NCBI RefSeq assembly: GCF_003353065.1
Contig: NZ_CP027806.1
Span: 2,066,501-2,130,500 of the forward strand
Direction of reading: 5' to 3'
Length of the DNA stretch: 64,000 nucleotides
Origin: Cyclonatronum proteinivorum
Lineage (GTDB): Bacteria > Bacteroidota > Rhodothermia > Balneolales > Cyclonatronaceae
In this document: positions 55,954 to 62,676 of the stretch, piece after piece
Position numbering within the stretch: the stretch's first letter is position 1
Layout of the letters: each line of letters opens with the position of its first letter
The notes under the pieces: model-generated
The model's input: only the letters and a program-made list of their open reading frames with translations
Database searches by the model: none
What the model was told of the DNA's origin: nothing
Made by a program: the position numbers and the translations under genes

Positions 55954-56730
55954 ATGAGTAAAAAAGAATCCATAACCATCCGCGTAAACGGCAGAATCGG
56001 GGAAAAAGAGATTTCACCTGAGCTGTTCGATATTTCTGATATCAGGAGCTTAATAAACGATTTTGAGAATATGCTTTTTCCCGATTCGAAAAAGAAAAGG
56101 CCTCCTGTTTCATATATGATAGAAAAAGGTTCGGTTGTTAACACATTTACAACCTCGAGACAGGAGGTGCTTGGTTTTCAGGCGCTTCTGATTGATGTCC
56201 AAAAGCATAATTCATTAGATCTCCTCGAACTTAAGTCAGCAGCTGCTTTTGAAAATCTTCAGCGGAATGCTGATGAAACCAATCTTACCTACGAGATTTC
56301 GACATCTCTTGCGGCAGACTCAAGCCCTTTGATAATTTCACCCAATACAGCATGGAAGCGAACAGATGATATATGGGTAGATGCAGAGTTTTATGTTTAT
56401 GGCGAAATCACCAATGCCGGAGGGAAAAACAATAGTAACATACACGTAGATACCAAAGAGTATGGCATACTCACCATAGCCACAGACAGATTTACTTTGA
56501 AGGAAAAAGAAGAAAATATTCTTTACAATACCTACGGCGTACGTGTTAAGGGTAAACAGCACATCGAAACCGGTGAAATGGACCCCAAAAGCCTTCGATT
56601 GATTGAGTTGATCAATATGAACAAAAAGTACGATGAGAACTACCTTGAATCACTAATTGCTAAGGCTACACCACGTTGGGAGGGTATTGACGCAGAAGAA
56701 TGGTTAAACGAGCTAAGAGGGACCAATTAG
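55954..56730 (+). CDS. Unknown cytoplasmic protein of the defence island
   Basis: A 258-aa protein starting at the ATG at 55954 (MSKKESITIRVNGRIGEKEI). Predicted mixed alpha/beta; the N-terminal half has SPELFDISDIRSLINDFENML and YMIEKGSVVNTFTTS, the middle a beta-rich stretch (YVYGEITNAGGKNNSNIHV), and it ends WEGIDAEEWLNELRG. No transmembrane helix or catalytic motif is seen. I recall no named family. It converges with the lone antitoxin, overlapping its stop by four bases. Confidence 0.7.
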   Translation: MSKKESITIRVNGRIGEKEISPELFDISDIRSLINDFENMLFPDSKKKRPPVSYMIEKGSVVNTFTTSRQEVLGFQALLIDVQKHNSLDLLELKSAAAFENLQRNADETNLTYEISTSLAADSSPLIISPNTAWKRTDDIWVDAEFYVYGEITNAGGKNNSNIHVDTKEYGILTIATDRFTLKEKEENILYNTYGVRVKGKQHIETGEMDPKSLRLIELINMNKKYDENYLESLIAKATPRWEGIDAEEWLNELRGTN

Positions 56731-56945
56731 CATTTCAAGCCGCGTAAAATATCACCTTTACTTTCCTCCCAGGGTGAATAGGTGACTTCATCCTTCTTGA
56801 TCGCATTTTTTCGACGATTCAGTTCATCGCCATGCCATGAAGGCAAGGTGTAGTCCGGCGTGGACGATAAATCGTCCCAAAGAGCTTCCATGAGCTGTAT
56901 TTTCTCAGGAAGGCTAAGTTTTTTTATGGAGGGTTTGTTGTTCAT
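56727..56945 (-). CDS. Addiction-module antitoxin (Unstab_antitox-like) without toxin
   Basis: A 72-aa protein from ATG 56945 (or 75 aa from 56954). The pattern LSLPEKIQLMEALWDDLSS, then LPSWHGDELNRR and YSPWEESKGDIL matches the small 'putative addiction module component' family that normally neutralises a RelE/ParE-type toxin. The expected toxin gene just downstream on the minus strand is absent: that position is occupied by the convergent gene. It may be a leftover or protect against a toxin elsewhere. Confidence 0.75.
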   Translation of the reverse strand: MNNKPSIKKLSLPEKIQLMEALWDDLSSTPDYTLPSWHGDELNRRKNAIKKDEVTYSPWEESKGDILRGLKC

Positions 56946-57104
56946 ACCTTTCAAGTTAACATATTATCCATTCATTTCAAGTGCTTAGTTTTTGGGCAAT
57001 ATAATACCCTGCCATCATCACCATACTCAAAACTTTCTCGTATATGTAACTGCAGTTGCCATGATGATGTGGCTTTGGGGTGATGCCATATCCGAATTCT
57101 CTTT

Positions 57105-58220
57105 TCAGGTTTTTGAAAACGCTTGTTGCACGAGAGATAAAAAAAGGCTTTCAGACTTTTGCATAAACTGTTCAGCCGATTTTATCTCAGAGTCAATTTT
57201 TTTGAATATTTCAGTAAAATGTTTTTGACTTTTTATGTCAGGTACTGGAACTAAAATTTCTTGGAATTTAGACTTTTTCAGAATCGGTAAAGTGGTTGAT
57301 TTGGCATTTCTTTTTATTTCATTTTCCAACAGTTTTAAAGCAATGTACCCATATTCATCGGTGACAGCGCCCCGCTTCCATTCAATTGTGTTAATTTGTT
57401 GATTGAAACCACTCGTTTCAGTTGCAATACCCACTTTTCCAATTGTTGCTCCAATACAACAAACCATTGTAGCTCCTTTCCTTACTGACTTACTGTATCC
57501 CAAACCTTCATTAGATAAGAACCTTGTTGGGGATATTTCTCTTTTACCGAGATCTGAAGGAGTGACAAAAGGAATGTCACCTATAAAAAACTCCGGCACT
57601 TTTGTACTTGGTGTTTTTCCCGTTTGCACTTTCCCCACATCCCCCAATTTCCTAACCTCCCACCCCTTCTCATTCCGTACCGGGTCCCCGAACATATCCA
57701 AAAATACGCTTTGGATGAGGGCGTCGTATTTGGCGAGCATTTGACGGTCAATGTCAATCAGGCGCTGCGCACGGTCAAGCTTCGCGACAATGGCGCGCTG
57801 CTCGGACAGGCTGGGGAGGGGGATTTTGAGATTTTTTAAGTCTTTCTGTGTAATTGAATTAAAAGTTGATCCACGTCCGGAGTCAGAAATCTTTTGCTCA
57901 ACTTTACTAAAGTAATACCTCAAATAGCTTCTATCAATTTCAGCTCCAACTCTAATCGCTGCAAGACCACGACCTATACAACACCTTTCATTAGCTATGT
58001 TAGTTGGCCCTACCGGTGCCCTAACTGAAAATAAAATGTCACCTTCATGAGCTATTTTTGTAGGTTTAATGCACCAAGTAGAAACAGATGGGTATTTTTC
58101 TCCAAAGTCAGCCTTGCCTTGGAAAAATGGTATACCTAGGCCTTCACTATTATAAAACTCTGATTTAGGAGATTGACCCTCAATAACTTCAGCTATGTCT
58201 TCAAGCTTCACCCACTTCAC
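57105..58220 (-). CDS. hsdS: Type I restriction-modification specificity subunit
   Basis: A 371-aa HsdS with two target-recognition domains (about 1-150 and 185-330), each followed by a conserved helix: LPSLSEQRAIVAKLDRAQRLI near 140-160 and VPDIKSQKHFTEIFKKID near 328. Repeated hallmarks are GDILFSVRAPVGPTN and the second-half GATMVCCIGATIGKVG. The start is GTG at 58220, overlapping the hsdM stop (GTGA). The recognition sequence cannot be predicted by eye. Both halves are complete. Confidence 0.93.
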   Translation of the reverse strand: MKWVKLEDIAEVIEGQSPKSEFYNSEGLGIPFFQGKADFGEKYPSVSTWCIKPTKIAHEGDILFSVRAPVGPTNIANERCCIGRGLAAIRVGAEIDRSYLRYYFSKVEQKISDSGRGSTFNSITQKDLKNLKIPLPSLSEQRAIVAKLDRAQRLIDIDRQMLAKYDALIQSVFLDMFGDPVRNEKGWEVRKLGDVGKVQTGKTPSTKVPEFFIGDIPFVTPSDLGKREISPTRFLSNEGLGYSKSVRKGATMVCCIGATIGKVGIATETSGFNQQINTIEWKRGAVTDEYGYIALKLLENEIKRNAKSTTLPILKKSKFQEILVPVPDIKSQKHFTEIFKKIDSEIKSAEQFMQKSESLFLSLVQQAFSKT

Positions 58221-59065
58221 AGCATCCCCTCCAATTCATCCAAAATCCGTAGCCGCTCTTCGGCAAGCTGACGCAGGCCCAGCTCGCCGTCTTTTCCGTT
58301 GATGATGGTGAGCGGGTCATCATATTCCACCTCCTCATATTCCATCTCTTTGTAGCGGTTGATCGAAAGATCATAGCCCTGCGCCACGATTTCCGCTTTC
58401 GGCACCATGAAGCTCTTGTCCGTGCGCTTCCGTTTGGCCTCTTCCTCCGGCTTGTGATAGCGGGCCACAATATCCGGAATGTCGTTTTCCTCCACCGGCG
58501 CGCGCTTGTCATCGAGCGAGAAGCCGTCGGCCTGCATGTCATAAAACCAGACGTTCTCGGTACCGCCCGAATTGGTCTTGGTGAAGATGATGACCGCCGT
58601 GCTCACCCCGGCATACGGCTTGAACACCCCGCCTGGCATCGAAATTACGGCGTTGAGCTGATGCCCTTCCACAATCAGCCTGCGGATTTCCCTATGGGCG
58701 GTCGAGCTTCCGAAGAGCACGCCGTCCGGCACGACGACCGCGGCGCGTCCGCCCAATTTCAGCGCCCGAATGAAGAGCGCGTTAAACAGCAGCTCCGTTT
58801 TTTTGGTCTTCACGGTTTGCAGCAGATCGGTTGCTACGCTGTCATAATCCAGCGACCCTTTGAATGGCGGGTTGGCCAGAATCAGGTCAAAGCGGTCGCG
58901 CAGGGCCGCGCTTGTGCTCGAGAGCGAATCCATGTAATCAATCGTTGCCCCGTCGAAGCCGTGCATCACCATGTTCATGTTGCCGATGCGCAGCATAGAA
59001 CTGTCGAAATCATAGCCGGTAAACATGTCCCGCTGAAAATGACGGCGCACCTTTTCATCAATCAT
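58217..59065 (-). CDS. hsdM: HsdM, C-terminal part (motif IV half)
   Basis: A 282-aa ORF holding the second half of a type I adenine methyltransferase: RIGNMNMVMHG, the catalytic motif IV ANPPF near residue 84, and the C-terminal helical region. It starts at an ATG (MIDEKVRRHF) that overlaps the stop of the N-terminal half (ATGA). Together the two parts make about 488 aa, close to a full HsdM. Either the gene is frameshifted or it is a translationally coupled split enzyme. Confidence 0.9.
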   Translation of the reverse strand: MIDEKVRRHFQRDMFTGYDFDSSMLRIGNMNMVMHGFDGATIDYMDSLSSTSAALRDRFDLILANPPFKGSLDYDSVATDLLQTVKTKKTELLFNALFIRALKLGGRAAVVVPDGVLFGSSTAHREIRRLIVEGHQLNAVISMPGGVFKPYAGVSTAVIIFTKTNSGGTENVWFYDMQADGFSLDDKRAPVEENDIPDIVARYHKPEEEAKRKRTDKSFMVPKAEIVAQGYDLSINRYKEMEYEEVEYDDPLTIINGKDGELGLRQLAEERLRILDELEGML

Positions 59066-59682
59066 GGCCGCGGCATGATGTACTCGCCCGCCGCAACCAG
59101 GAAACCCGCCGTGCCACAGGCGAGGTCCGCAATGAAATCGGTCGGCTGCGGACGGGTGAGTTCCACCATCATCTTAATAATATGCCGGGGCGTGCGGAAC
59201 TGCCCGTTCTGACCCGCAACACTCAGTTTGGAGAGCATGTACTCGTACATATCGCCCTTGGTATCGCGGTCGCTGAGGTCGAGTTGATCGAGCAGCTGCA
59301 CGACCCGCGCCAGGGTAGAAGCCTTCGGAAACATGAAAATGGCGCCTTCCATGTGCTTGCGGTAGGTGCTACCGTTGGCACCGCCCAGCGCCTTGATGAA
59401 GGGAAAAACGTCATCCCTGATGCGGTCGAACATCGCCTGCGGTTCAAGCTCCCGCAGGTTGCGCCACCGCAACTGCTGCTCCTGTGGCCAGAAAACCGGA
59501 TGCTGAACCGGGATGCCGGTTCGCTCAGCCCGGCGCTCTTCGCGGCTCTGCTGATCATCGAGCCCTTTGATAAACAGCAGGTAGGTAAGCTGCTCAATAA
59601 CAGTTAGCGGATTGGAGATGCCCGCGGTCCAGAGCGTCTCCCAGATTTTATCGACCTTGTTTTTTAATTCGCCGGTAAGCAC
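59062..59682 (-). CDS. hsdM: HsdM, N-terminal part (SAM-binding half)
   Basis: The GTG at 59682 begins VLTGELKNKVDKIWETLW, the normal HsdM N-terminus; the longer frame to 59823 runs into the flanking repeat. The 206-aa piece contains the HsdM_N helical domain and the SAM motif DLACGTAGFLVAAGEY, then ends six residues later. In intact homologues the chain continues directly into the LxDEKLRxHF region, which here begins the next ORF in another frame. A small deletion of about 8-10 bases would explain the break (inference). Confidence 0.9.
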   Translation of the reverse strand: MLTGELKNKVDKIWETLWTAGISNPLTVIEQLTYLLFIKGLDDQQSREERRAERTGIPVQHPVFWPQEQQLRWRNLRELEPQAMFDRIRDDVFPFIKALGGANGSTYRKHMEGAIFMFPKASTLARVVQLLDQLDLSDRDTKGDMYEYMLSKLSVAGQNGQFRTPRHIIKMMVELTRPQPTDFIADLACGTAGFLVAAGEYIMPRP

Positions 59683-59809
59683 GGAATCTAATTTTGAGTG
59701 ATATCTGATATAAAGGATGTGTTTCGGCCTTACATTACAGGCATTGCCGCAATGATGCAAGCTTTTTCGGGCGAATTTCAACCCTGATGCGTTGCAAGCC
59801 TTGCTCACC

Positions 59810-59893
59810 ACTATAAGCCCCAAACCTTATATTTTGAATTATAAGCCTTGAAGCTTATATTCTTGATTATAAGCCCTGGAACTTATAGTTTGG
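59810..59893. repeat. Tandem array of three 28-bp hairpin units, right copy
   Basis: Units at 59810, 59838 and 59866 with the same 28-bp period and ATAAG-N-CTTAT dyads as the left array. Unit two is identical to left unit three; the first and last show small changes. It lies between the hsdM promoter region and satD. Confidence 0.92.
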
Positions 59894-59943
59894 CGAGAAG
59901 TCTGTCATCCCATACGTAACATCAACCCAATACCGGGCCGCGC
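59812..59943. repeat. Direct repeat flanking the defence island, right copy
   Basis: Counterpart of 48744-48874. It ends CCGGGCCGCGC with the following A being the first base of the satD start codon; identity with the left copy stops exactly there. The intervening 10-base divergence (CATACGTAACAT versus TTTAAAAAAA) is the only larger difference. Confidence 0.92.
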
Positions 59944-60600
59944 ATGATCAAAGCCGTACTCACCGGAGATGTCGAAAACTCCACCGATCTGGATGCGGCA
60001 GAGCTGCAGGCACTCATCGGTTTGCTGCGGGAGGAGCTGGATGCGGCAAAGTCCGCCGGTCTGGTCGAAAATCTGGCTTTTTACCGGGGCGACAGCTTTC
60101 AGCTTATCGTGCCCGATCCTGCTATGGCCCTTGACCTCGCGCTTGCCCTCAAAACGCGGGTGCAGTTCGGCATGGAGCCTGAGGGCGACAAAACCCGCCT
60201 CAAAACCCGCTACGATGTCGCCCTATCGGTTGGCCTGGGCGAGCTCGGCAGCCCGAAAGAGCTCACCACCGCGCACGAGCTCCCGTTCCGGCTCTCCGGA
60301 CGCGGACTCGACGAGCTCAAAAAGAACAAGCGCACCCTCGGCGTGTTCACCGGCAACGAAGCCGCCGATGCGCAGTTCGACGCCCTCCTCTTTCTCTACG
60401 ACTGGATCATGCAGCAATGGACCGTAGCCGGCGCCGAAGTCGTGTACCACAAACTCCGCGGCCTCACCGAACAGGACATCGCGGCGCTGCTCGGCATCAG
60501 TCAGCCCGCTGCCAATCAGCGCAGCCGCGCAAGCTGCTGGAACGGCTGGAAAAAAATTCAGGCGCAGTACGCGCAGCTTCTGGAGGCCCGCTATGGATGA
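59944..60600 (+). CDS. SatD-family protein
   Basis: A 218-aa cytoplasmic protein resembling SatD: N-terminal KAVLTGDVENSTDLDAAEL, then FYRGDSFQLIV and ARLSGRG-like segments of a nucleotide-cyclase-like fold, and a C-terminal helix-turn-helix (LTEQDIAALLGISQPAANQR). The family has no firmly known function. It overlaps the DUF3307 gene by 8 bases, a pairing seen in Bacteroidota. The island direct repeat abuts its start codon, so its upstream region may have been altered by the insertion. Confidence 0.82.
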   Translation: MIKAVLTGDVENSTDLDAAELQALIGLLREELDAAKSAGLVENLAFYRGDSFQLIVPDPAMALDLALALKTRVQFGMEPEGDKTRLKTRYDVALSVGLGELGSPKELTTAHELPFRLSGRGLDELKKNKRTLGVFTGNEAADAQFDALLFLYDWIMQQWTVAGAEVVYHKLRGLTEQDIAALLGISQPAANQRSRASCWNGWKKIQAQYAQLLEARYG

Positions 60601-61348
60601 CCTCCTCGCCCTGAGCACCGCCCTGCTGCTCGCGCACCTGCTCACCGACTTCGTGTTTCAGCCGCGCCGCATGGTCGAAGCCAAACTCGCCCGAAACCTC
60701 CGCAGCGGCTGGCTCTACCTGCACGCCGTCACAGCCGGACTGCTCGCCTGGAGCCTCTCCGGCCTGCTCGCGGGCCAATGGACGGCGCACGAACTGCTGT
60801 GGGTCACCGCCCTCACGCACCTGCTCATTGATGCCGGCAAAATCGCCCTCCAAAAGCGCTTCAAACCCGAACGCGAAACCGCGCTCTTCTTCGGCGATCA
60901 GCTCCTGCACCTGCTTGTCATCGCAGGGCTGGTGATTTGGTTCGCAGGCCCCGAAGCGATTCAAAACCTGTGGACAGAACTGCCCCTTCAGGACGCCGCC
61001 GTGCTGCTGCTCGCGGTCATCTTCCTGCTTCAGCCGTGCAGCATCATCATGCAAAAACTCCTCGCGCTCTTCCCCTCGATTTTCAATGGCGAACCGGGCA
61101 AACTTCCGGATGAGCTCCCCCTCGCCGGTCAGTGGATCGGCTACGCCGAGCGCCTCCTGATCCTCATTTTTGTCCTGATCGGCCAATTCACCGCCATCGG
61201 CTTCCTCGTTGCCGCCAAATCCATCCTCCGTTTCGGAAGCGAACAGAAACAGGGCCCGAAATCCGAATACGTACTCCTCGGCACCCTCTTCAGCTTCACC
61301 ATCGCCCTGATTGCCGCGCTCACAGTCCGCGCTATTCTCCCGGTCTGA
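60593..61348 (+). CDS. DUF3307 integral membrane protein
   Basis: A 251-aa membrane protein with about six hydrophobic segments. The N-terminal LLLAHLLTDFVFQPRRMVEAK, LYLHAVTAGLLAW and TALTHLLIDAGKIALQ are the DUF3307 signature, with several conserved His and Asp in or near membrane helices that might bind a metal. It is translated together with satD. The role is unknown. A dispersed repeat follows 71 bases after the stop. Confidence 0.85.
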   Translation: MDDLLALSTALLLAHLLTDFVFQPRRMVEAKLARNLRSGWLYLHAVTAGLLAWSLSGLLAGQWTAHELLWVTALTHLLIDAGKIALQKRFKPERETALFFGDQLLHLLVIAGLVIWFAGPEAIQNLWTELPLQDAAVLLLAVIFLLQPCSIIMQKLLALFPSIFNGEPGKLPDELPLAGQWIGYAERLLILIFVLIGQFTAIGFLVAAKSILRFGSEQKQGPKSEYVLLGTLFSFTIALIAALTVRAILPV

Positions 61349-61419
61349 AGCAAATAAAAACACGTAATTCCACAAGGGTGCCCTGAGCCCCGCTGCGCAA
61401 GCCAATCCGACGCATCGTA

Positions 61420-61505
61420 TTTTTTTGGGGGAAACTTCCAGAACATCAGGGGCGCCGTGAAAGATTAAAAACCCCAAGTCAAAGATGAATGCGTTGCTTT
61501 TTTTT
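61420..61505 (+). repeat. Dispersed 3'-flank repeat, copy E
   Basis: T-tract, GGGGGAAACTTCCAGAAC, TCA-G-GG-GCG-CC-G-TGA (hairpin-capable), AAAACCCCAAGTCAAAGATG, AATGCGTTGC and eight T. It begins 71 bases after the DUF3307 stop, same orientation. It opens a gene-free stretch of 1.33 kb (61349-62676) made mostly of repeats. Confidence 0.82.
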
Positions 61506-61589
61506 CAGTTGGGGGTGACCGACGGCGGACGCCGGACCGCAGACGGCGGTGGACGGTGCTTACAAATCGCCATCTAACACAAAAAACGA

Positions 61590-61826
61590 GTCATCTCGAA
61601 CACCGGGGCATGGCAACGCCACAATAAAAGACACGGCAACCCAACCTGCCCCAAAAGCACACCGAAGCCTCATGTGAGAGATCTCCTGCGGTAGTCCTGC
61701 CCCGATGTGGATCAGCGCTTAGGAGCCCTGCACCACCAGATCCTTCGACTCCGCTGCGCTTCGCTCAGGGTGACAACGCCGAGTCGCGTCAAACGGCGCG
61801 GCAAGCCGCGCCGGGGGTTTGGGGGC
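61590..61826. repeat. Long palindromic repeat, copy 2 (right arm missing)
   Basis: It shares GTCATCTCGAACACCGGGG, CATGTGAGAGATCTCCTG, the arm GATCCTTCGACTCCGCTG and the inner hairpin GGCGCGGC-AA-GCCGCGCC with copies at 47009 and 61895. The closing arm is absent; instead a different small hairpin follows, GCTCC-TACC-GGAGC at 61852-61865 with a T-tract. Confidence 0.82.
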
Positions 61827-61851
61827 GGTGCTTTCGGGCTACAAAGGTGTC

Positions 61852-61873
61852 GCTCCTACCGGAGCTGTTTTTT
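61852..61873 (+). terminator. Terminator-like hairpin inside the repeat cluster
   Basis: GCTCC, a 4-base loop and GGAGC are followed by TGTTTTTT. It belongs to a repeated motif (CTACAAAGGTGTCGCTCCTA) common in this kind of genome, so it may be a repeat rather than a gene terminator. Confidence 0.5.
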
Positions 61874-61894
61874 AACCAAACAACATAAAAACAA

Positions 61895-62192
61895 GTCATC
61901 TCGAACACCGGGGGATGGCAACGCCGCAACCAAAGCCTCAGCAACCCGACCTGCCCGGGCAGCCCATCGAAGTCTCATGTGAGAGATCCCCTGCGGCGGG
62001 CTTGCCCCGATAGGGATCAACGCTGCGGAGCCCTACACAACCAGATCCTTCGACTCCGCTGTGCTTCGCTCAGGATGACAGGCTCCGCCTCATGGCAAAC
62101 GGCGCGGCAAGCCGCGCCGGGGGTTTGGGGAAATGCCCCTGTCATCCTGAGCGGAGCCGTAGCGCAGCGGAGGCGGAGTCGAAGGATCTGGT
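61895..62192. repeat. Long palindromic repeat, copy 3
   Basis: Complete copy, very similar to 47009-47305, including both arms (GATCCTTCGACTCCGCTG near 62044 and GGAGTCGAAGGATC near 62174) and the inner GC hairpin. Single-stranded it could fold into a hairpin of about 150 bases. Copies 2 and 3 are arranged in tandem in the same orientation. Confidence 0.85.
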
Positions 62193-62322
62193 GATTAGGT
62201 TTGGGATGTTGGTTCGGACGCTCTGTTAATCCGTGCTGTGATGATGACCCGGAGCCCTCCACGCCGTCATCCCGGAAACGCCCACTTAGGTGTATGATTA
62301 TCAATATCATAGATCAACGGCG

Positions 62323-62459
62323 TTATCCGGGATCTACTAGCTTCGGCTTGTTACTATGCCTGTTGCAGGCCTTCAAAACCGAATGCACACATTTCAGAAC
62401 AGGCCTCCCAAACCCACTATTTCATCGCGGCGGCTCCCGCTTGGTAGATCCCGGATAAT
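62323..62459. repeat. Dispersed repeat TATCCGGGATCTAC, copy 2, with inverted end
   Basis: 62323-62392 matches 47454-47522. Beyond it, TGGTAGATCCCGGATAA at 62442-62458 is the inverted complement of the beginning, so this copy is bounded by inverted ends of about 17 bp. The following 217 bases to the ABC gene show nothing recognisable. Confidence 0.75.
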
Positions 62460-62676
62460 GCTGCACGTTAATTTGGGAAGCTAATTAAATGCCGAAGCGC
62501 AGCATTTCCGGGAAGACGGCGTTTGGGTTGATGTTTTCACATCATCCTGTTCATCCTGTAATCATAAAAATCCTGTTCAGACACAGCGATGCGGGAAAGC
62601 CCACTCCGAGTAACCCAGTCCAATCCCTAAAAATATAACTCCTAACAAACCTTTGAGCGAATGCGGGGGCACAGAT

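Larger units (their letters stand above)
48875..59811. mobile_element. Defence island: type I RM, AbiE pair and cargo
   Basis: About 10.9 kb bounded exactly by the direct repeats. It holds hsdR at the left, hsdM-hsdS at the right, and between them abiEii-abiEi, two unknown plus-strand genes and a lone antitoxin. No integrase, transposase or tRNA boundary is visible, so movement by homologous recombination between the repeats is the simplest guess (inference). The central 52-57 kb looks A/T-richer than its surroundings. Confidence 0.7.

Noticed and set aside
56992-57228. Small plus-strand open frame before hsdS
   Set aside because: Most of it is antisense to the hsdS 3' end and shows no family features.
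59683-59823. Upstream extension of the hsdM N-terminal frame
   Set aside because: It has an atypical Cys/His-rich sequence and overlaps the flanking repeat; the GTG at 59682 gives the standard HsdM start.
61707-62310. Several short open frames in the 61.7-62.3 kb repeats
   Set aside because: They lie wholly in the palindromic repeats and are similar to each other only because the repeats are.
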